From: Adiantum capillus-veneris
Lineage: Eukaryota; Streptophyta; Polypodiopsida; Polypodiales; Pteridaceae
Assembly (NCBI GenBank): GCA_014529385.2
Contig: CM043953.1
Span: forward strand, 110,924,549-110,988,548
Length of the DNA: 64,000 bases
Direction: 5' to 3'
In this document: positions 44,895 to 57,535 of the stretch, in pieces
Position numbering within the stretch: position 1 is the first letter of the stretch
Layout: each line of letters opens with the position of its first letter
Notes under the pieces: generated by a model
What the model saw: only the letters and a program-made list of their open reading frames with translations
Databases searched by the model: none
What the model was told of the DNA's origin: nothing
Made by a program: the position numbers and the translations under genes

Positions 44895-45612
44895 TGTTAG
44901 GAAAGAAGACGTAGCTAAATAGATAATTGAGTAGATTACTTAATGGAGATAGATAGCTTTACATACACAAGATTATAGAGTAGAGAGAGAGAGAGTACAC
45001 ACGATATACGTGGTTCACCCAATGTGGGCTATGTCCACGGGAAAGCAGCCACTCAATGGCTTTAGTACTTCAAAAAAAGAAGTAGTTTACAAAGGGATTA
45101 TACCCTTAATGGAGCTCCCGCCTTACTTCACTCTCACCACCTCACACTCACCTTGTTGCATCAACTTTACACTATATAAAATGTGTCTAGAAATGGCCTC
45201 CTTTTGTAGGCCAAAAGGGCTTCTCTCTCTCATGAGAGATAGCCATGTGTAGCCGCCCTTGTGTAGATAAGTCCAAATCGGACCCTCCAATCCGCCCATG
45301 TGTGCCCTCCCTTGAGAAGACAAGTCCGCTTTTGAATCCGGCCATCGGCCATTGACTTCCATCCACCGGTCACCGGCCATTGACTACCGGCCACCGGCCA
45401 ATCGACGGTTGTTTTTCGACCACTTTTCGGCCGCCATCCGGCCATAATATTCCGGCGAAAAGGAATATTCCGACGAGGAGACTGTGAAAATTTTGGTTTT
45501 CGGTGAGTGATTTACCTTTATGCATGATGGCTTCTCCTCATAATGGGGGCCTTACAAATGTGTGCTTTTACCACAGAAAATTACAAGGGTAAATAAGGCT
45601 CCATACTTAACA
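44895..45612 (-). repeat. Element G 3' LTR
   Basis: 718 bp, TGTTAGGAAAGAAG...CATACTTAACA. It contains a CCGGCCA-rich patch (45340-45440) and a GA run near 44980. The polypurine tract (minus strand AAGTGGGAGAT) abuts it at 45613. Confidence 0.93.
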
Positions 45613-45672
45613 ATCTCCCACTTGGAGACTAATCTCCAAACCAAACCTGTGACTGCTTTCCATCCTGGCTTC

Positions 45673-46876
45673 TTATCCTTGAATGCCGATTGAAGATGAG
45701 AAAAAGCTCAACTTCTCCTTGTTGACCACCTTTGTAAACATGTCTGCATGATTTTCACTTGTATGCACCTTTCCTAGCTTTAGCTGTCCCTCTTCCAAAA
45801 GAGTGCGTATGAAGTGATATCTCACCTCAATGTGCTTTGTCCTTGAATGAAAGGCTGATTTCTTCACAAGATGGATAGCGCTTTGGCTATCACTGTACAA
45901 GACACAATTGTCTTGTCTGAATCCAAGCTCTTCTAAGAATCTGTGAAGCCACAGAATTTCTTTGCTTGCCTCCGTCATTGCTACATACTCTGCTTCCGTG
46001 GTAGAAAATGAAACCACTTTCTGCAGCTTTGAAGCCCAGCTTACTGCTGTGCCTCCATCGTGAACACATAGCTAGTAGTGCTCCTTCGAGTATCTTTGTC
46101 ACCTGCCATATCTGCATCAGCATACCCTTCTAGAAAAATATCAGCTCCTCCAAAATACAAAGCATTTCTTGTTGTCCCTTTTAGATACCTAAGTATCCAC
46201 TTCACAGCTTGCCAATGCTCTTTACCTGGGTTTTCCATGAATCTACTCACAACTCCCACTGCATGTGCAATGTCTGGCCTTGTTCAGACCATAGCATACA
46301 TTAGAGAACCTACTGCTGCAGCATATGAAACTTTAGACATATAGGCTATCTCCTCTTGTGTCTTTGGACACATATCCTTCGTTAGTTTAAAATGACCAGC
46401 CAAAGGTGTAGAAACTGGTTTTGCATTGCAAACCTTTCTAGTACCTTCCTGATGTAATCTGTTTGAGATAGCTTTATTGTCATCTTCGTCCTCTCCCTTG
46501 ATATTTTCATACCAAGTATCCTCTTTGCAGCACCTAAATCTTTCATTGAAAAAGATTTAGACAGCTCCTCTTTTAGGTCTTTGATGTCCTTCATGTTAGC
46601 ACTTACAATCAACATGTCATCAACATACAACATTAGGATGATTAATTTCCCATCTCCCAAATTCTTTGTGTAGACGCAGTGATTTGAGTTGCATCTTGTG
46701 AATCCATGATCCAACATCCATCGATGAAACTTCAAGTACCATTGTCTTGATGCTTGCTTTAAACCAATCAAGCTCATCTTTAATCTGCAAACCATTTTCT
46801 CCTTACCTTTTACTTCATACCCCTTTGGTTGAAGCATGTAGATTTCCTCCTCTAAGTCACTGTGAGGGAATGCCGT
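45673..46876 (-). pseudogene. Element G reverse transcriptase (C-terminal part) and RNase H
   Basis: Minus strand: DLEEEIYMLQPKGYEV, then LIGLKQASRQWYLKF and the catalytic LYVDDMLIV near 46620, then the connection region (GKEHWQAVKWILRYLKGT) and RNase H (STTEAEYVAMTEA, LYSDSQSAIHLVKKSAFHSRTKH, ADMFTK). It ends at 45673. Frame breaks lie near 46390-46260 and 46020-46060. It starts exactly at the F insertion point, and the first half of the domain resumes at 54805 in phase. Confidence 0.88.
46873..46876. repeat. Target duplication CCGT, left of element F
   Basis: 4-bp match to 54805-54808. Counting it once restores the copia reading phase; the fifth base on either side does not match. Confidence 0.75.
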
Positions 46877-47896
46877 TGAGGCGGTCCGGGGCGGGCAACA
46901 AGAGAGGCGACCTCTAAACACCCCTGAAGGATCCCGTGCTGCTCAATTGGGGCTGGGGAAACCACAAGCACAACAAAATAGCAAACCCACAGCCAAACCC
47001 AAACAAGATAGGGGCACCACCTAGTTATGGTATGCGAACTAGGATGCAAGAGAGATTTTGGTACAACCAAGAAGATGCACCACACAACACACACAAGAAA
47101 CCTCACACCAAGACACACACAAAATGGACCAGAGAGAGCTAGAGCAAAGGGAAGAGAGAGAGAAAAGGATCTTGCGTAATACCTTATTTGTGACTTGCAA
47201 ATAGAGATGGTTTGTTATGATGATATCGTAGAGCTTGTACAAAAACTCACTCAATGCTTAGTGATTGCTAATCATTGCCAAAACACACACACACTGTCTT
47301 AGGGTGTGGGAGACCTTTCACCACAATACCCTCTTACAATGGACACAAAATTGGCAATGAAAAACACACTAAAACACTTTCTAAAATCAAGATCAACCGA
47401 TGGAAACTCAAAATACACAAGTCACCTTGAATTCACCAAACCGTATTGCACAAATGGAAGGACGAAGATTTGAACGTCGAATCACGCCTTTGATGCACAA
47501 AACCTCAATTTATTGATGATGAAGGAGCATATACAATAGTGGTTTTGAGATTTGAGAAACTCACGCTCTCTCACTTGCAATGTGTAGCTTGAAGGCTTCT
47601 CTCACACCAAGAGTGAAGCTCACAAGTGGTTGCTACACCTAAGTCTCTCCTCACGCATAGAGTGTTGGGGTGCTATGTGAGATGTTGGAGGTTGTTTTAC
47701 AAGAAGGAGAGGGGCCTATTTATAGGCTGGAGACCTCTCATTAAGATTCTTGGAAATCCTAATTTACAAGCTAACAAATCAGGATTATGATTTTTTTGAA
47801 TATCAAAACATTGCGGGCCTTCTTTGTCTACTTGAGTCATGGGTGTGGGCTCAAAAGAGAGCATTATTGATGGTAGATAAGGTAAAAGTAAGTAAG

Positions 47897-47955
<59 letters not shown>

Positions 47956-49564
47956 ACTATACACATGTCTTGAGGTGAGGTGTCTTTTATGGTTAGGTCA
48001 ATGGCTATTTTGTGTTAGTATGTTAGTGGTTAGTGTTAGTAATCACTAGAAAGTTAATGATATATTTACAATGGGTAGAATGGGGTGGATGGTTGAAGTA
48101 AGATGGTTGAATGAAGTGAGAAAATCCTTGTGATGGTAAAGCCTGAAGAAGTTTTGGACTTACTTGTGTAGGTTCTCAAAATGACTATCGATCTTCTTCT
48201 TCGTCTTCCCTTCTTTACGCCACCGCCGCCAAGGTTGATTATCGTGATGAAAATGGTAATTCCGTTGATGAGATCTCTTGATTTGCAGAGGTTAAGTATG
48301 GTACACATTCTGAATTTATATATATATATAAGGATTAAGATGGAATTGTACTTTGGAGATAATAGAGAGAGGCATAGAGATGGTGTATGTATATGGAGAG
48401 CTCATATGAGAGCTATGGGAGTAAGTTGGGAGGTTAATGGTGAAGAAGGTGAGAGAAACCATTGAAGGTGCAGGTTTGAGTGAGTGATTGAGAGGGATGT
48501 GTGTGTGTGTGTGTAGAAGTGTGGAAAGATGTGAGAGAAGACTATGGGCTACTTGTGAGAAAAGTGAGCAGACTGGAGTCCACTCAAAAAATCATAGCTC
48601 ACTGGTGGTTACTCCAAAAATCATGAAAACATTTGAGGTGATTATTCAAAGCGTGAGCTACATTTTCTTTTTTGACCACCACTTCAAATTCGGAGTGAAG
48701 ATGGATATTAAAAATACCACCAAAAGACCTGTTTTTTCTTCACAAAAAGTCTTCAGTGGCCCCCTCCTTTGTTGAATTTGTACAATGCATCCAAGAGTGA
48801 GCCCCTCCTTTGTCATATCATAATACAAAGCATCCAAGTTGCCCTTGACACATGCATGGAGGAGGATTATTGGTGAATAAAGAAATATATACATGGTGGG
48901 ACTAGTGTATGGACTATTCATGGACTTTACCTCAATGAGCACATGGTGTTAGAATAATGAGTAAAAATAATAATAAAAATATAGAGGAGTTATGGATATG
49001 GAAAGATATTGGAATCATATGATATGGTCCCTCTTTGAATTATTTTGGGTGAAAGAGGAAAAGGTATGCAAGTAAATAATATAATAAATGTGACCAATGA
49101 GTAGAAATCAATTTTTTGTTTTCACGAGGGTGAGGGTGAAAATGTGGGAGTGATTTGTATAAAGGAAAAATATAAGGTTAGAGTATGTACATATTGGCAA
49201 AAAATATACTTATGGTGTAAGAGGATGAAAGAAGGTGTACATAGGTTTAATAAAACACACACCTAGGTAGAAATATTTAAATAAAATACCAAAATAATTA
49301 TAAAAAATCCCTATATTTAGGCCATATATATAATGCAATATTTACACACAAATGGGCCATAATATTTTATTTTATTTATTTTTTTGGCTCAACTAGCCCA
49401 GTGACTAGCTAGCTGAGGGTTTTTAAGGAGATATGGGAAAAGTCCCATAACTCACACACGCCTATGTACAGTGAAATGGTAGGGATAGCCATAGTGTTTG
49501 GGTGAATTTGGTAGGGTGAGGTAGCTTACTATGGCAATTACGGAGAGCCAAAAAATGGCTATCA
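46877..49564 (-). repeat. Element F 3' LTR
   Basis: 2688 bp, near-identical to 52104-54804 by eye. It contains (GA)n at 47898-47953. Confidence 0.93.
47898..47953. repeat. (GA)n microsatellite in the F 3' LTR
   Basis: About 27 units; the matching tract in the other LTR is longer and interrupted. Confidence 0.93.
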
Positions 49565-49580
49565 TTAGCCCCCCCCCTTA
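49565..49580 (-). other. Element F polypurine tract
   Basis: Minus strand TAAGGGGGGGGGCTAA, directly before the 3' LTR. Confidence 0.8.
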
Positions 49581-49612
49581 GATAATGGTACATTCATGTA
49601 CCATTTATCCGA

Positions 49613-51802
49613 TCATACAACATGTAGAGTGTGTAACGTCTGTCTTTGTCTGCTCTCATCTTTGAAGAACCTTTGTTGTATGATTAAAAAACCTTGTGTG
49701 ATATGGAAGGTTCTCAGAGCCAATAGCAAGATGTAATGAAGTGACGGAGTAAACCTCCTCCATTGAGAACGTTTCCATAAGCACCCCCCAGGATCAAAGA
49801 TCTTGAAATATCTTTCCCAAAGCGAGATGTATGGTATGGAATCACTTACTGATTTCGGTTGAGGAAACTTGTAGATTTTACTGTTGTCCATCATTGCATC
49901 TATCACTATGAATGTGATATAAAAGATTGGTTGCTCTTCCTCCAGTGTAAAGTTGATGTATCTGCTACGATCTTCAAGAGCTTGTATGAGCAAATTCTTG
50001 AACTGTAGCTCATAAATTTCATTCAACCTGGGTAGGCTCATCAAGTCAAAATTTATATGGCCTTCATGATTTAGGAAATCTTGATCCATGCTTCCAACTG
50101 CTATTGGAAGGTATTGCAAATAGTTTACCACATAGGTAGATAACAGAGGAAGGTTTCTATTGCCTCCAACACATTGGAAGAGAATAGATTTTGGTACTGA
50201 TTGATGAAATATCCACATGTAGCAATCAACAAGTTTTTCATCTATGATGAAGACCAGAAGCATCACAATGTGCGACCTCCATACACCAAAGAACCAAATG
50301 AAGAAGGTTTGGAAACATCCGTTCATCACCAAGTATTTATGTCCTCTTCCACTTAAGAAGGTATGGTGTCCCCGATGAAAGGTATATGTGAAGAGAGGAG
50401 AAGTTGACCTTGAAGAGGTGAAACCCAATATGAAGATGATTGGGGCTTCAAAAGCTTGGATTTCCTTGCTAAGAGATTGTCCCATTAATGAAGAGCCACC
50501 CACTAAAACACCATTGGAGAGAATGATACCCTTCTGATAGTGTCCTTTTATGATTTTATCTTTTACTACTCTCCCATGTTCTTCATCCCCTTCTAAGCCC
50601 CCCCTTTGGCAAGGTTGTAACTCCTCACATCGTACCACCTCAAAGGTTGATGGATTACTGTTTGATTTTGTGAAAACTTTGGCTTCTTGCATGATAGGTT
50701 CCTCCATGCTTAACATACATGGGTCATACCAATGCTTTTCAACATCCTCAAACACTTCTTCAAGATTATCCTCACATGGATTCAACTCACACTCTTCTAC
50801 TTTGTTTTGGAGTTGGCATTCCATGTACACAATCATCTCTTTATGATCAATGTGGTCTATGATCTCTCCACCTATGATTTCATCTTCTTCTTCACTCTCT
50901 TCTTTTAGACAAGATACACTCTCAGAACATTCCATAAGATCAAGGTTACCTTCAAGGTCTTCATTCTCCATAGAGTCATGTTGCACAAAAGCTTCGTCTG
51001 CTCGGATTAGAAATTGATCCTCTGCCAAAAGGTTGGATGTATCCATTATTGAATCATCAATGCCATTTGAGATATCTTGTGTCGATTTTTGCATGCTTGT
51101 GATAAAGGTAGAAGATAGAGATTCCACATTTGAATCGTGGCCACACACTTTAGCACTTGAATAATCAGTTGGCATGTAAGTAACTTCTTCAACATTTGTC
51201 TGAGTAGAAGGAGACAAGTATGGCAAAGGAGATGACTCCTTGATAGAAACACTTTCATGATGGTTGGTTCTTCCAGCATGATGGAAACCATTTTTGATGT
51301 AGAAGTACTTGTGAAACTTCCTTCAGGCAATAGTGACCACTTCTTCAAAGGTAGAGGGTCCACTACAAGTAACCTTAGTCTTTAGGAAAGGAGACAAACC
51401 CGAAATAAATTGATCCATTTTTACATAATCTGGAAATGTAGAACTAAATCCACATCCTACCCATTGACGAGAAAAAATATCCTCATAAGCATAGTAGTCT
51501 TCACCATGTTGTTGAAGTCTCCCTAGTGAAGCCCATGCTTTCTCCGTTGTTGGAACTTTAGAGAATCTGGCCTTCAAAGCTTTGTAAATTTGGGTATATC
51601 CATCTTCAATCTGAGAAGACATACTCCAAAACCATTGCTCAGCGTTGCCTCTAAGGCATAGCAATAGAAAATCCCCTTTTTCAATGTCATCCCTTTTACC
51701 AAGGATATGACAAACCATTCTAAAATCAGCAAGAAAATCATCAACATCTTCTTCTGGATTTCCGAAGAAGATTGGGATATCATCAAAGGTATAGCGTGTC
51801 AT
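49613..51802 (-). pseudogene. Element F Gag-like protein with long acidic extension, one TGA
   Basis: One frame of 730 codons from ATG 51802 (MTRYTFDDIPIFFGNPEEDV) to 49613, interrupted only by TGA 51323-51325, probably a former Trp codon since the frame stays open on both sides. Residues 1-160 are a Retrotrans_gag domain (NAEQWFWSMSSQIEDGYTQIYKA; FISGLSPFLKTKV) like those of D and H. The next 200 residues are acidic (LKEESEEEDEIIGGEIIDHI); the rest is mixed, with a hydrophobic patch and the motif KIFDPGGCLW near the end. No zinc knuckle or enzyme motif is present. The FDPGG motif close to the polypurine tract is shared with element D. Confidence 0.78.
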
Positions 51803-52081
51803 AGTCTCTCAATCCTAGAACCACACAAAGATTAGTTCCAAACAATCATCAACTAACTACACAAAGTTTTGAAAGGTCTTTCAACATGAATTCTAGACTT
51901 TTATGTGAAAATGTTTTTTTCCTTTCTTATGTTATGCATAATCCGAACCATATTCTAGATCAATTTTTGTTTCCTTGAAATTAAACTCGGTCATACATGT
52001 TTTCATGATTCATAAAATCTACTTGATTATGCTGAGATTCAAGCATTCATGCAATACAACAACACTAAGCACACAATCGTT
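51803..52081 (-). other. Element F leader
   Basis: About 280 bp between primer site and gag. The first 100 or so bases resemble the leader of H (TATTGCATGAATG, AATCAAGTAGAT). The small ORF found in H and D is absent. Confidence 0.65.
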
Positions 52082-52099
52082 CCTCAGTGAGAGCACCAA
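52082..52099 (-). other. Element F candidate primer-binding site
   Basis: Minus strand TGGTGCTCTCACTGAGGA, matching the site of H at 16 of 18 positions. Confidence 0.6.
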
Positions 52100-52103
52100 A
52101 ATT

Positions 52104-53124
52104 GTGGCGGTCCGGGGCGGGCAACAAGAGAGGCGACCTCTAAACACCCCTCAAGGCTCTCGTGCTGCTCAATTGGGGCTGGGGCAACCACAAGCACAAC
52201 AAAACAACAAACCCACAGCCAAACCCAAACAAGATAGGGGCACCACCTAGTTATGGTATGCGAACTAGGACGCAAGAGAGATTTTGGTACAACCAAGAAG
52301 ATGCACCACACAACACACACAAGAAACCTCACACCAAGACACACACAAAATGGACCAGAGAGAGCTAGAGCAAAGGGAAGAGGGAGAGAAAAGGATCTTG
52401 CGTAATACCTTATTTCTGACTTGCAAATAGAGATGGTTTGTTATGATGATATCGTAGAGCTTGTACAAAAACTCACTCAATGCTTAGTGATTGCTAATCA
52501 TTGCGAAAACACACACACACACAGTCTTAGGGTGTGGGAGACCTCTCACCACAATACCCTCTTACAATGGACACAAAATTGGCAATGAAAAACACACTAA
52601 AACACTTTCTAAAATCAAGATCAACCGATGGAAACTCAAAATACATAAGTCACCTTGAATTCACCAAACCGTATTGCACAAATGGATGGACGAAGATTTG
52701 AACGTTGAATCACGCCTTTGATGCACCAAACCTCGATTTATTGATGATGAAGGAGCATATACAATAGTGGTTTTGAGATTTGATAAACTCACCCTCTCTC
52801 ACTTGCAATGTGTAGCTTGAAGGCTTATCTCACACCAAGAGTGAAGCTCACAAGTGGTTGCTACACCTAAGTCTCTCCTCACGCATAGAGTGTTGGGGTG
52901 CTATGTGAGATGTTGGAGGTTGTTTTACAAGAAGGAGAGGGGCCTATTTATAGGTTGGACACCCCTCATTAAGATTCTTGGAAATCCTAATTTACAAGCT
53001 AACAAATCAGAATTATGATTTTTTTGAATATCAAAACATTGCGGGCCTTCTTTGTCTGCTTGAGTCATGGGTGTGGACTCAAAAGAGAGCATTATTGATG
53101 GTAGATAAGGTGAAAGTAAGTAAG

Positions 53125-53202
<78 letters not shown>

Positions 53203-54804
53203 ACTATACACATGTCTTGAGGTGAGGTGTCTTTTATGGTAAGGTCAATGGCTATTTCGTGTTAGTATGTTAGTGGTTAGTGTTAGTAATCACTAGAAAG
53301 TTAATGATATATTTACAATGGGTAGAATGGGGTGGATGGTTGAATGAAGTGAGAAAATCCTTGTGATGGTGAAGCTTGAAGAAGTTTTGGACTTACTTGT
53401 GTAGGTTCTCAAAATGACTATCGATCTTCTTCTTCGTCTTCCCTTCTTTACGCCACCGCCGCCAAGGTTGATTATCGTGATGAAAACGGTAATTGTGTTG
53501 ATGAGATCTCTTCATTTTCAGAGGTTAAGCATGGTACACATTCTGAATTTATGTATATATATAAGGGTTAAGATGGAATTGTACTTTGGAGATAATAGAG
53601 AGAGGCATAGAGATGGTGTATGTACATGGAGAGCTCATATGAGAGCTATGGGAGTAAGTGGGGAGGTTAATGGTGAAGAAGGTGAGAGAAACCATTGAAG
53701 GTGCAGGTTTGAGTGAGGGATTGAGAGGGATGTGTGTGTGTGTGTGTAGAAGTGTGGAAAGAGGTGAGAGAAGAGTATGGGCTACTTGTGAGAAAAGTGA
53801 GCAGACTGGGGTCCACTCAAAAAATCATAGCTCACTGGTGGTTACTCCAAAAATCATAAAAAAATTTGAGGTGATTATTCAAAGCGTGAGCTACATTTTC
53901 TTTTTTGACCACCACTTCAAATTTAGAGTGGAGATGGATATTAAAAATCCCACCAAAAGACCTTTTTTTTCTTCACAAAAAGTCTTCAGTGGCCCCCTCC
54001 TTTGTTGAATTTGTACAATGCATTTAAGAGTGAGACCCTCCTTTGTCATATCATAATACAAAGCATCCAAGTTGCCCTTGACACATGCATGGAGGAGCAT
54101 TATTGGTGAATAAAGAAATATATACATGGTGGGACTAGTGTATGGACTATTCATGGACTTTACCTCAATGAGCACATGGTGTTAGAATAATGAGTAAAAA
54201 TAATAATAAAAATATAGAGGAGTTATGGATATGGAAAGATATTGGAATCATATGATATGGTCCCTCTTTGAATTATTTTGGGTGAAAGAGGAAAAGGTAT
54301 GCAAGTAAATAATATAATAAATGTGACCAATGAGTAGAAATCAATTTTTTGTTTTCACGAGAGTGAGAGTGAAGATGTGGGAGTGATTTGTATAAAGGAA
54401 AAATATAAGGTTAGAGTATGTACATATTGGCAAAAAATATACTTATGGTGTAAGAGGATGAAAGAAGGTGTACATAGGTTTAATTAAACACACACCTAGG
54501 TAGAAATATTTAAATAAAATACCAAAATAATTATAAAAAATCCCTATATTTAGGCCATATATATAATGCAATATTTACACACAAATGGGCCATAATTTAT
54601 TTTTTTTTTGATTTTTTTTTTTTTTGGCTCAACTAGCCCAGTGACTAGCTAGCTGAGGGTTTTTAAGGAGATATGGGAATAGTCCCGTAACTCACACACG
54701 CCTATGTACAGTGAAATGGTAGGGATAGACATAGTGTTTGGGTGAATTTGGTAGGGTGAGGTAGCTTACTATGGCAATTACGGAGAGTGAAAAAATGGCT
54801 ATCA
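52104..54804 (-). repeat. Element F 5' LTR
   Basis: 2701 bp, the pair of 46877-49564. It contains interrupted (GA)n at about 53127-53201. Confidence 0.93.
53127..53201. repeat. (GA)n microsatellite in the F 5' LTR
   Basis: About 75 bp of GA repeat with one interruption; about 20 bp longer than the same tract in the 3' LTR. Confidence 0.92.
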
Positions 54805-54808
54805 CCGT
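54805..54808. repeat. Target duplication CCGT, right of element F
   Basis: Match to 46873-46876. Confidence 0.75.
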
Positions 54809-56763
54809 ATTTACATCCATTTGCTTGAGATTTAGATCATGAGCAGCCACAAGGCTTAAGACAAGCCTAATTGAGTTCATTTTTACAACAGGAGAAAATA
54901 TTTCATTGAAGTCAATACCTTTCTTTTGAGAAAACCCTTTTACCACAAGCCTAGACTTGTACCTTTTCTTCCCACCTTCTTCTTCCTTCAGCTTGTACAC
55001 CCGTTTGTTTTGAAGTGCCCGCTTACCTTTAGGAAACTCAACCAACTTCCATGTTTGGTTGTAATGTAGTGAGTCCATCTCCACTTGCATGATCTTCGTC
55101 CATTCTTCTTTGGATTCATGTTTCATAGCTTCTTCGTATGATTCCAGCTCTCCAGAATATGAGATCAAGAGATGGTTGAAGGAAGGAACAAACCTTTCTG
55201 GAGGTCTACTTGCTCTTGTAGATCTTCAGGGAATAGGTTGAGGCTCCTCATTTGGTTGACGTTGTTGCACATTGTCACCATTTGCAGTCCTTGAGTCTTC
55301 ACCATCCTCAAGCTCCATGTACTCATCACCTGTTTCTTTTGTTTGATTTTTATATATTTTGTTCGTTAAAAATTACATCCCTACTCCTTAAGATTTTACC
55401 ATCTTCAGGATTCCATAGGCGATACCCAAAGTCACCTTCTCCATAGCCAACGAAGAAACACTTTTTGGATTTTGCATCTAGCTTTGATCTTAGGCTTATA
55501 TCTATGTGCATGAAAGCCTCACACCCAACCACTTTGAGAAATGCATAATTCACCGGTTTACCTGTCCACGCCTCTTCTGGAACTCCCCCATCCAATACCG
55601 TTGAGGGTGACTGATTGATTAAGTACATAGACGTACTTACAGCTTCCGCCCAAAGCTCAAGCGGTAGGCCTGCATGTAGCCTCATGCTTCGTGCTCGCTC
55701 CATGATTGTCCTGTTCATCCTTTCTGAAATCCCATTTTGTTGAGGTGTCCTTGGGGTTGTCCTTTTCCTTTGAATGCCATTGCTAGCACAAAATATTTCA
55801 AAAGCTTGGCTGCAATATTCACCTCCATTGTCGAATCTGAGGCATTTAACCTTGGTACCTGTTTCATCCTCCACAAAGGCTTTTCCACCTTTGAAATATG
55901 GAAAATACATCCAACTTATTCTTCATGACATAAACCCATGTTTTTCTAGTCGCATCGTCTATGAATGTTACATAGTACAATGAGCCACCAAGTGATGGTG
56001 TACTTGCAGGACCCCAAACATCAGAATGAACCAACTCAAGTTTTTTATTTTTTCTTTCATTTCCTGATTTTTGAAATTTTACCCTCTTTTGTTTACCATA
56101 AATACAATCTTCACAGAACTCTAAGTCCACTTCTTTCAAACCTGGTAGAAGCTTCTTTGTTTGAAGGATTTGCATTCCTTTGGCACTCATATGCCCAAGT
56201 CGGTAGTGCCACACCGCACTGTCAACTTCAATAGTTGTTGCACATGCTGAAGCTTGTGTGCTAATAGTACACAAGTAAAGTGTACCGGCCTTTTCTCCCT
56301 TAGCAACCACCAAAGATCCCTTTGAGATCTTCCACCGTTTGTTTCCGAATGCAATGTTGTGATCTTCATCGTCCAATTGTCCTGTAGAGATCAAATTTTT
56401 CCGAAGAGAAGGAACATGCCTAACATCTTTAAGCTTCCATTCATTTCCATTAGCAGTTTTGACAGAAACTGTACTTTTGTCGACAATCTCACAAGCTTTA
56501 TCATCTCCCAAGTATACATACCCAAAATTACCTTTGGTGTAGTCTTGGAAATGTTGCTTGTGTGGTGTCACATGGAATGAAGCCCCTGAATCTACTATCC
56601 AGGAATTAGACACATTGTCTAATGAGAGAATTAGAGCATCTTGCTCTACTTTACCTGCCACATTGGCCTCCGATGTTGGCTTGTTGTCTTGAGACTCTGT
56701 CTCCTTCTTCTTCTTGGACCAGCAATCCTTCTTGACGTGGCCCTTCTTGCGCAGTTCCAACAT
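54805..56763 (-). pseudogene. Element G protease, integrase and N-terminal reverse transcriptase
   Basis: From the knuckle tail (GHVKKDC near 56740), minus strand: protease SWIVDSGASFHVT near 56600; GAG-pre-integrase (VWHYRLGHMSAKGMQ); integrase LELVHSDVWGP near 56025, FDNGGEY near 55830 and TPRTPQQNGISERMNR near 55740; then reverse transcriptase entry (SRLVVKGFSQKKGIDFNEIFSPVVK near 54920) up to DLNLKQMDVNT at the F boundary. Frame breaks lie near 55890 and in 55170-55350. Order and motifs are copia. Confidence 0.88.
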
Positions 56764-57471
56764 TCAAGAACTGACTTTGTGCATGACTTGCTCCGCCTTG
56801 AGCGATCACAACCCTTTTGGTTTTTGAACCTCTTCTTATGCCTTCCTCTTGTTTCCACTGACAGTGCAGCACTTGATGATTCTCCTGTGCTTCTCCTTCG
56901 TATTTCCTCGCTTAGGAGAACACCCACAACATCATCAAACTTAAGAGTATTTGTGCCAGAAATAGAATTACTTACAGCCATCACAAGGCTGTCCCAACTA
57001 TCCGGTAGAGATGATAGTATAAGGAGAGCTCGCACTTCGTCATCAAAATTGATTTTCACCGATCGAAGTTGACTTATGTTTGTGTTAAAGTCATTTATGT
57101 GTTCTGCAAACTGAACCATTCTCTTCCATCTTTAGATTGAACAAGCTCTTCATAAGAAATACCTTATTGGATGCCGATGGTTTCTTGTAGAAGTCGTCAA
57201 GTGACTTCATCAAGTCCTCCCTGGTCTTCATCTCCGAAACATTAAAGGCCACCGTTGACGCCAAGATTAACCGGATTGTTCCCAGTGCCTTTCGATCAAG
57301 GACAATCCATGCTTCATCTACCATCATTGCGGGCTTCTTTGCAAGACCGCCTAGTGGCAAATAGAGGTCCTTCTGGTAGAGATAGTCTTCAATCTGCATC
57401 TTCCAATGTTGGTAGGTTTTGCCGTTGAACTTCTCAATCTTGAGCTTCCCTTCCTCAGCGATAACTCCCAC
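56646..57471 (-). pseudogene. Element G gag (copia)
   Basis: The copia Gag begins at 57471 with a GTG in the place of an ATG (KLKIEKFNGKTYQHWKMQIEDYL) and shows a UBN2-type core (LMKSLFNLKME; then SVKINFDDEVRALLILSSLPDSWDSLV). Frameshifts occur near 57110 and again at the knuckle (CWNC), after which the frame of the pol segment (56763) takes over. No start ATG was found. Confidence 0.85.
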
Positions 57472-57521
57472 TCAATTCAAGGAATGCTTTCCTTGAGATA
57501 ATTTATCTACGAGCAAACCTT

Positions 57522-57533
57522 GCTCTGATACCA
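57522..57533 (-). other. Element G primer-binding site (initiator tRNA-Met)
   Basis: Minus strand TGGTATCAGAGC, two bases from the 5' LTR. Confidence 0.9.
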
Positions 57534-57535
57534 GT

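Larger units (their letters stand above)
46877..54804 (-). mobile_element. Element F: non-autonomous LTR element sharing the LTRs of H
   Basis: LTRs of 2688 and 2701 bp, far longer than its 2.5-kb interior, homologous to the 5' LTR of H. The interior has an H-like primer site and leader start, one gag-like ORF with a long acidic extension, and a G-rich polypurine tract, but no protease, reverse transcriptase or integrase. It is inserted in the reverse transcriptase of G with a 4-bp duplication. It could move only with enzymes supplied by an H-type element. Confidence 0.9.

Noticed and set aside
47750-48049. Open frame with a long Arg-Glu repeat in the F LTR
   Set aside because: It is a translation of the (GA)n microsatellite in an LTR.
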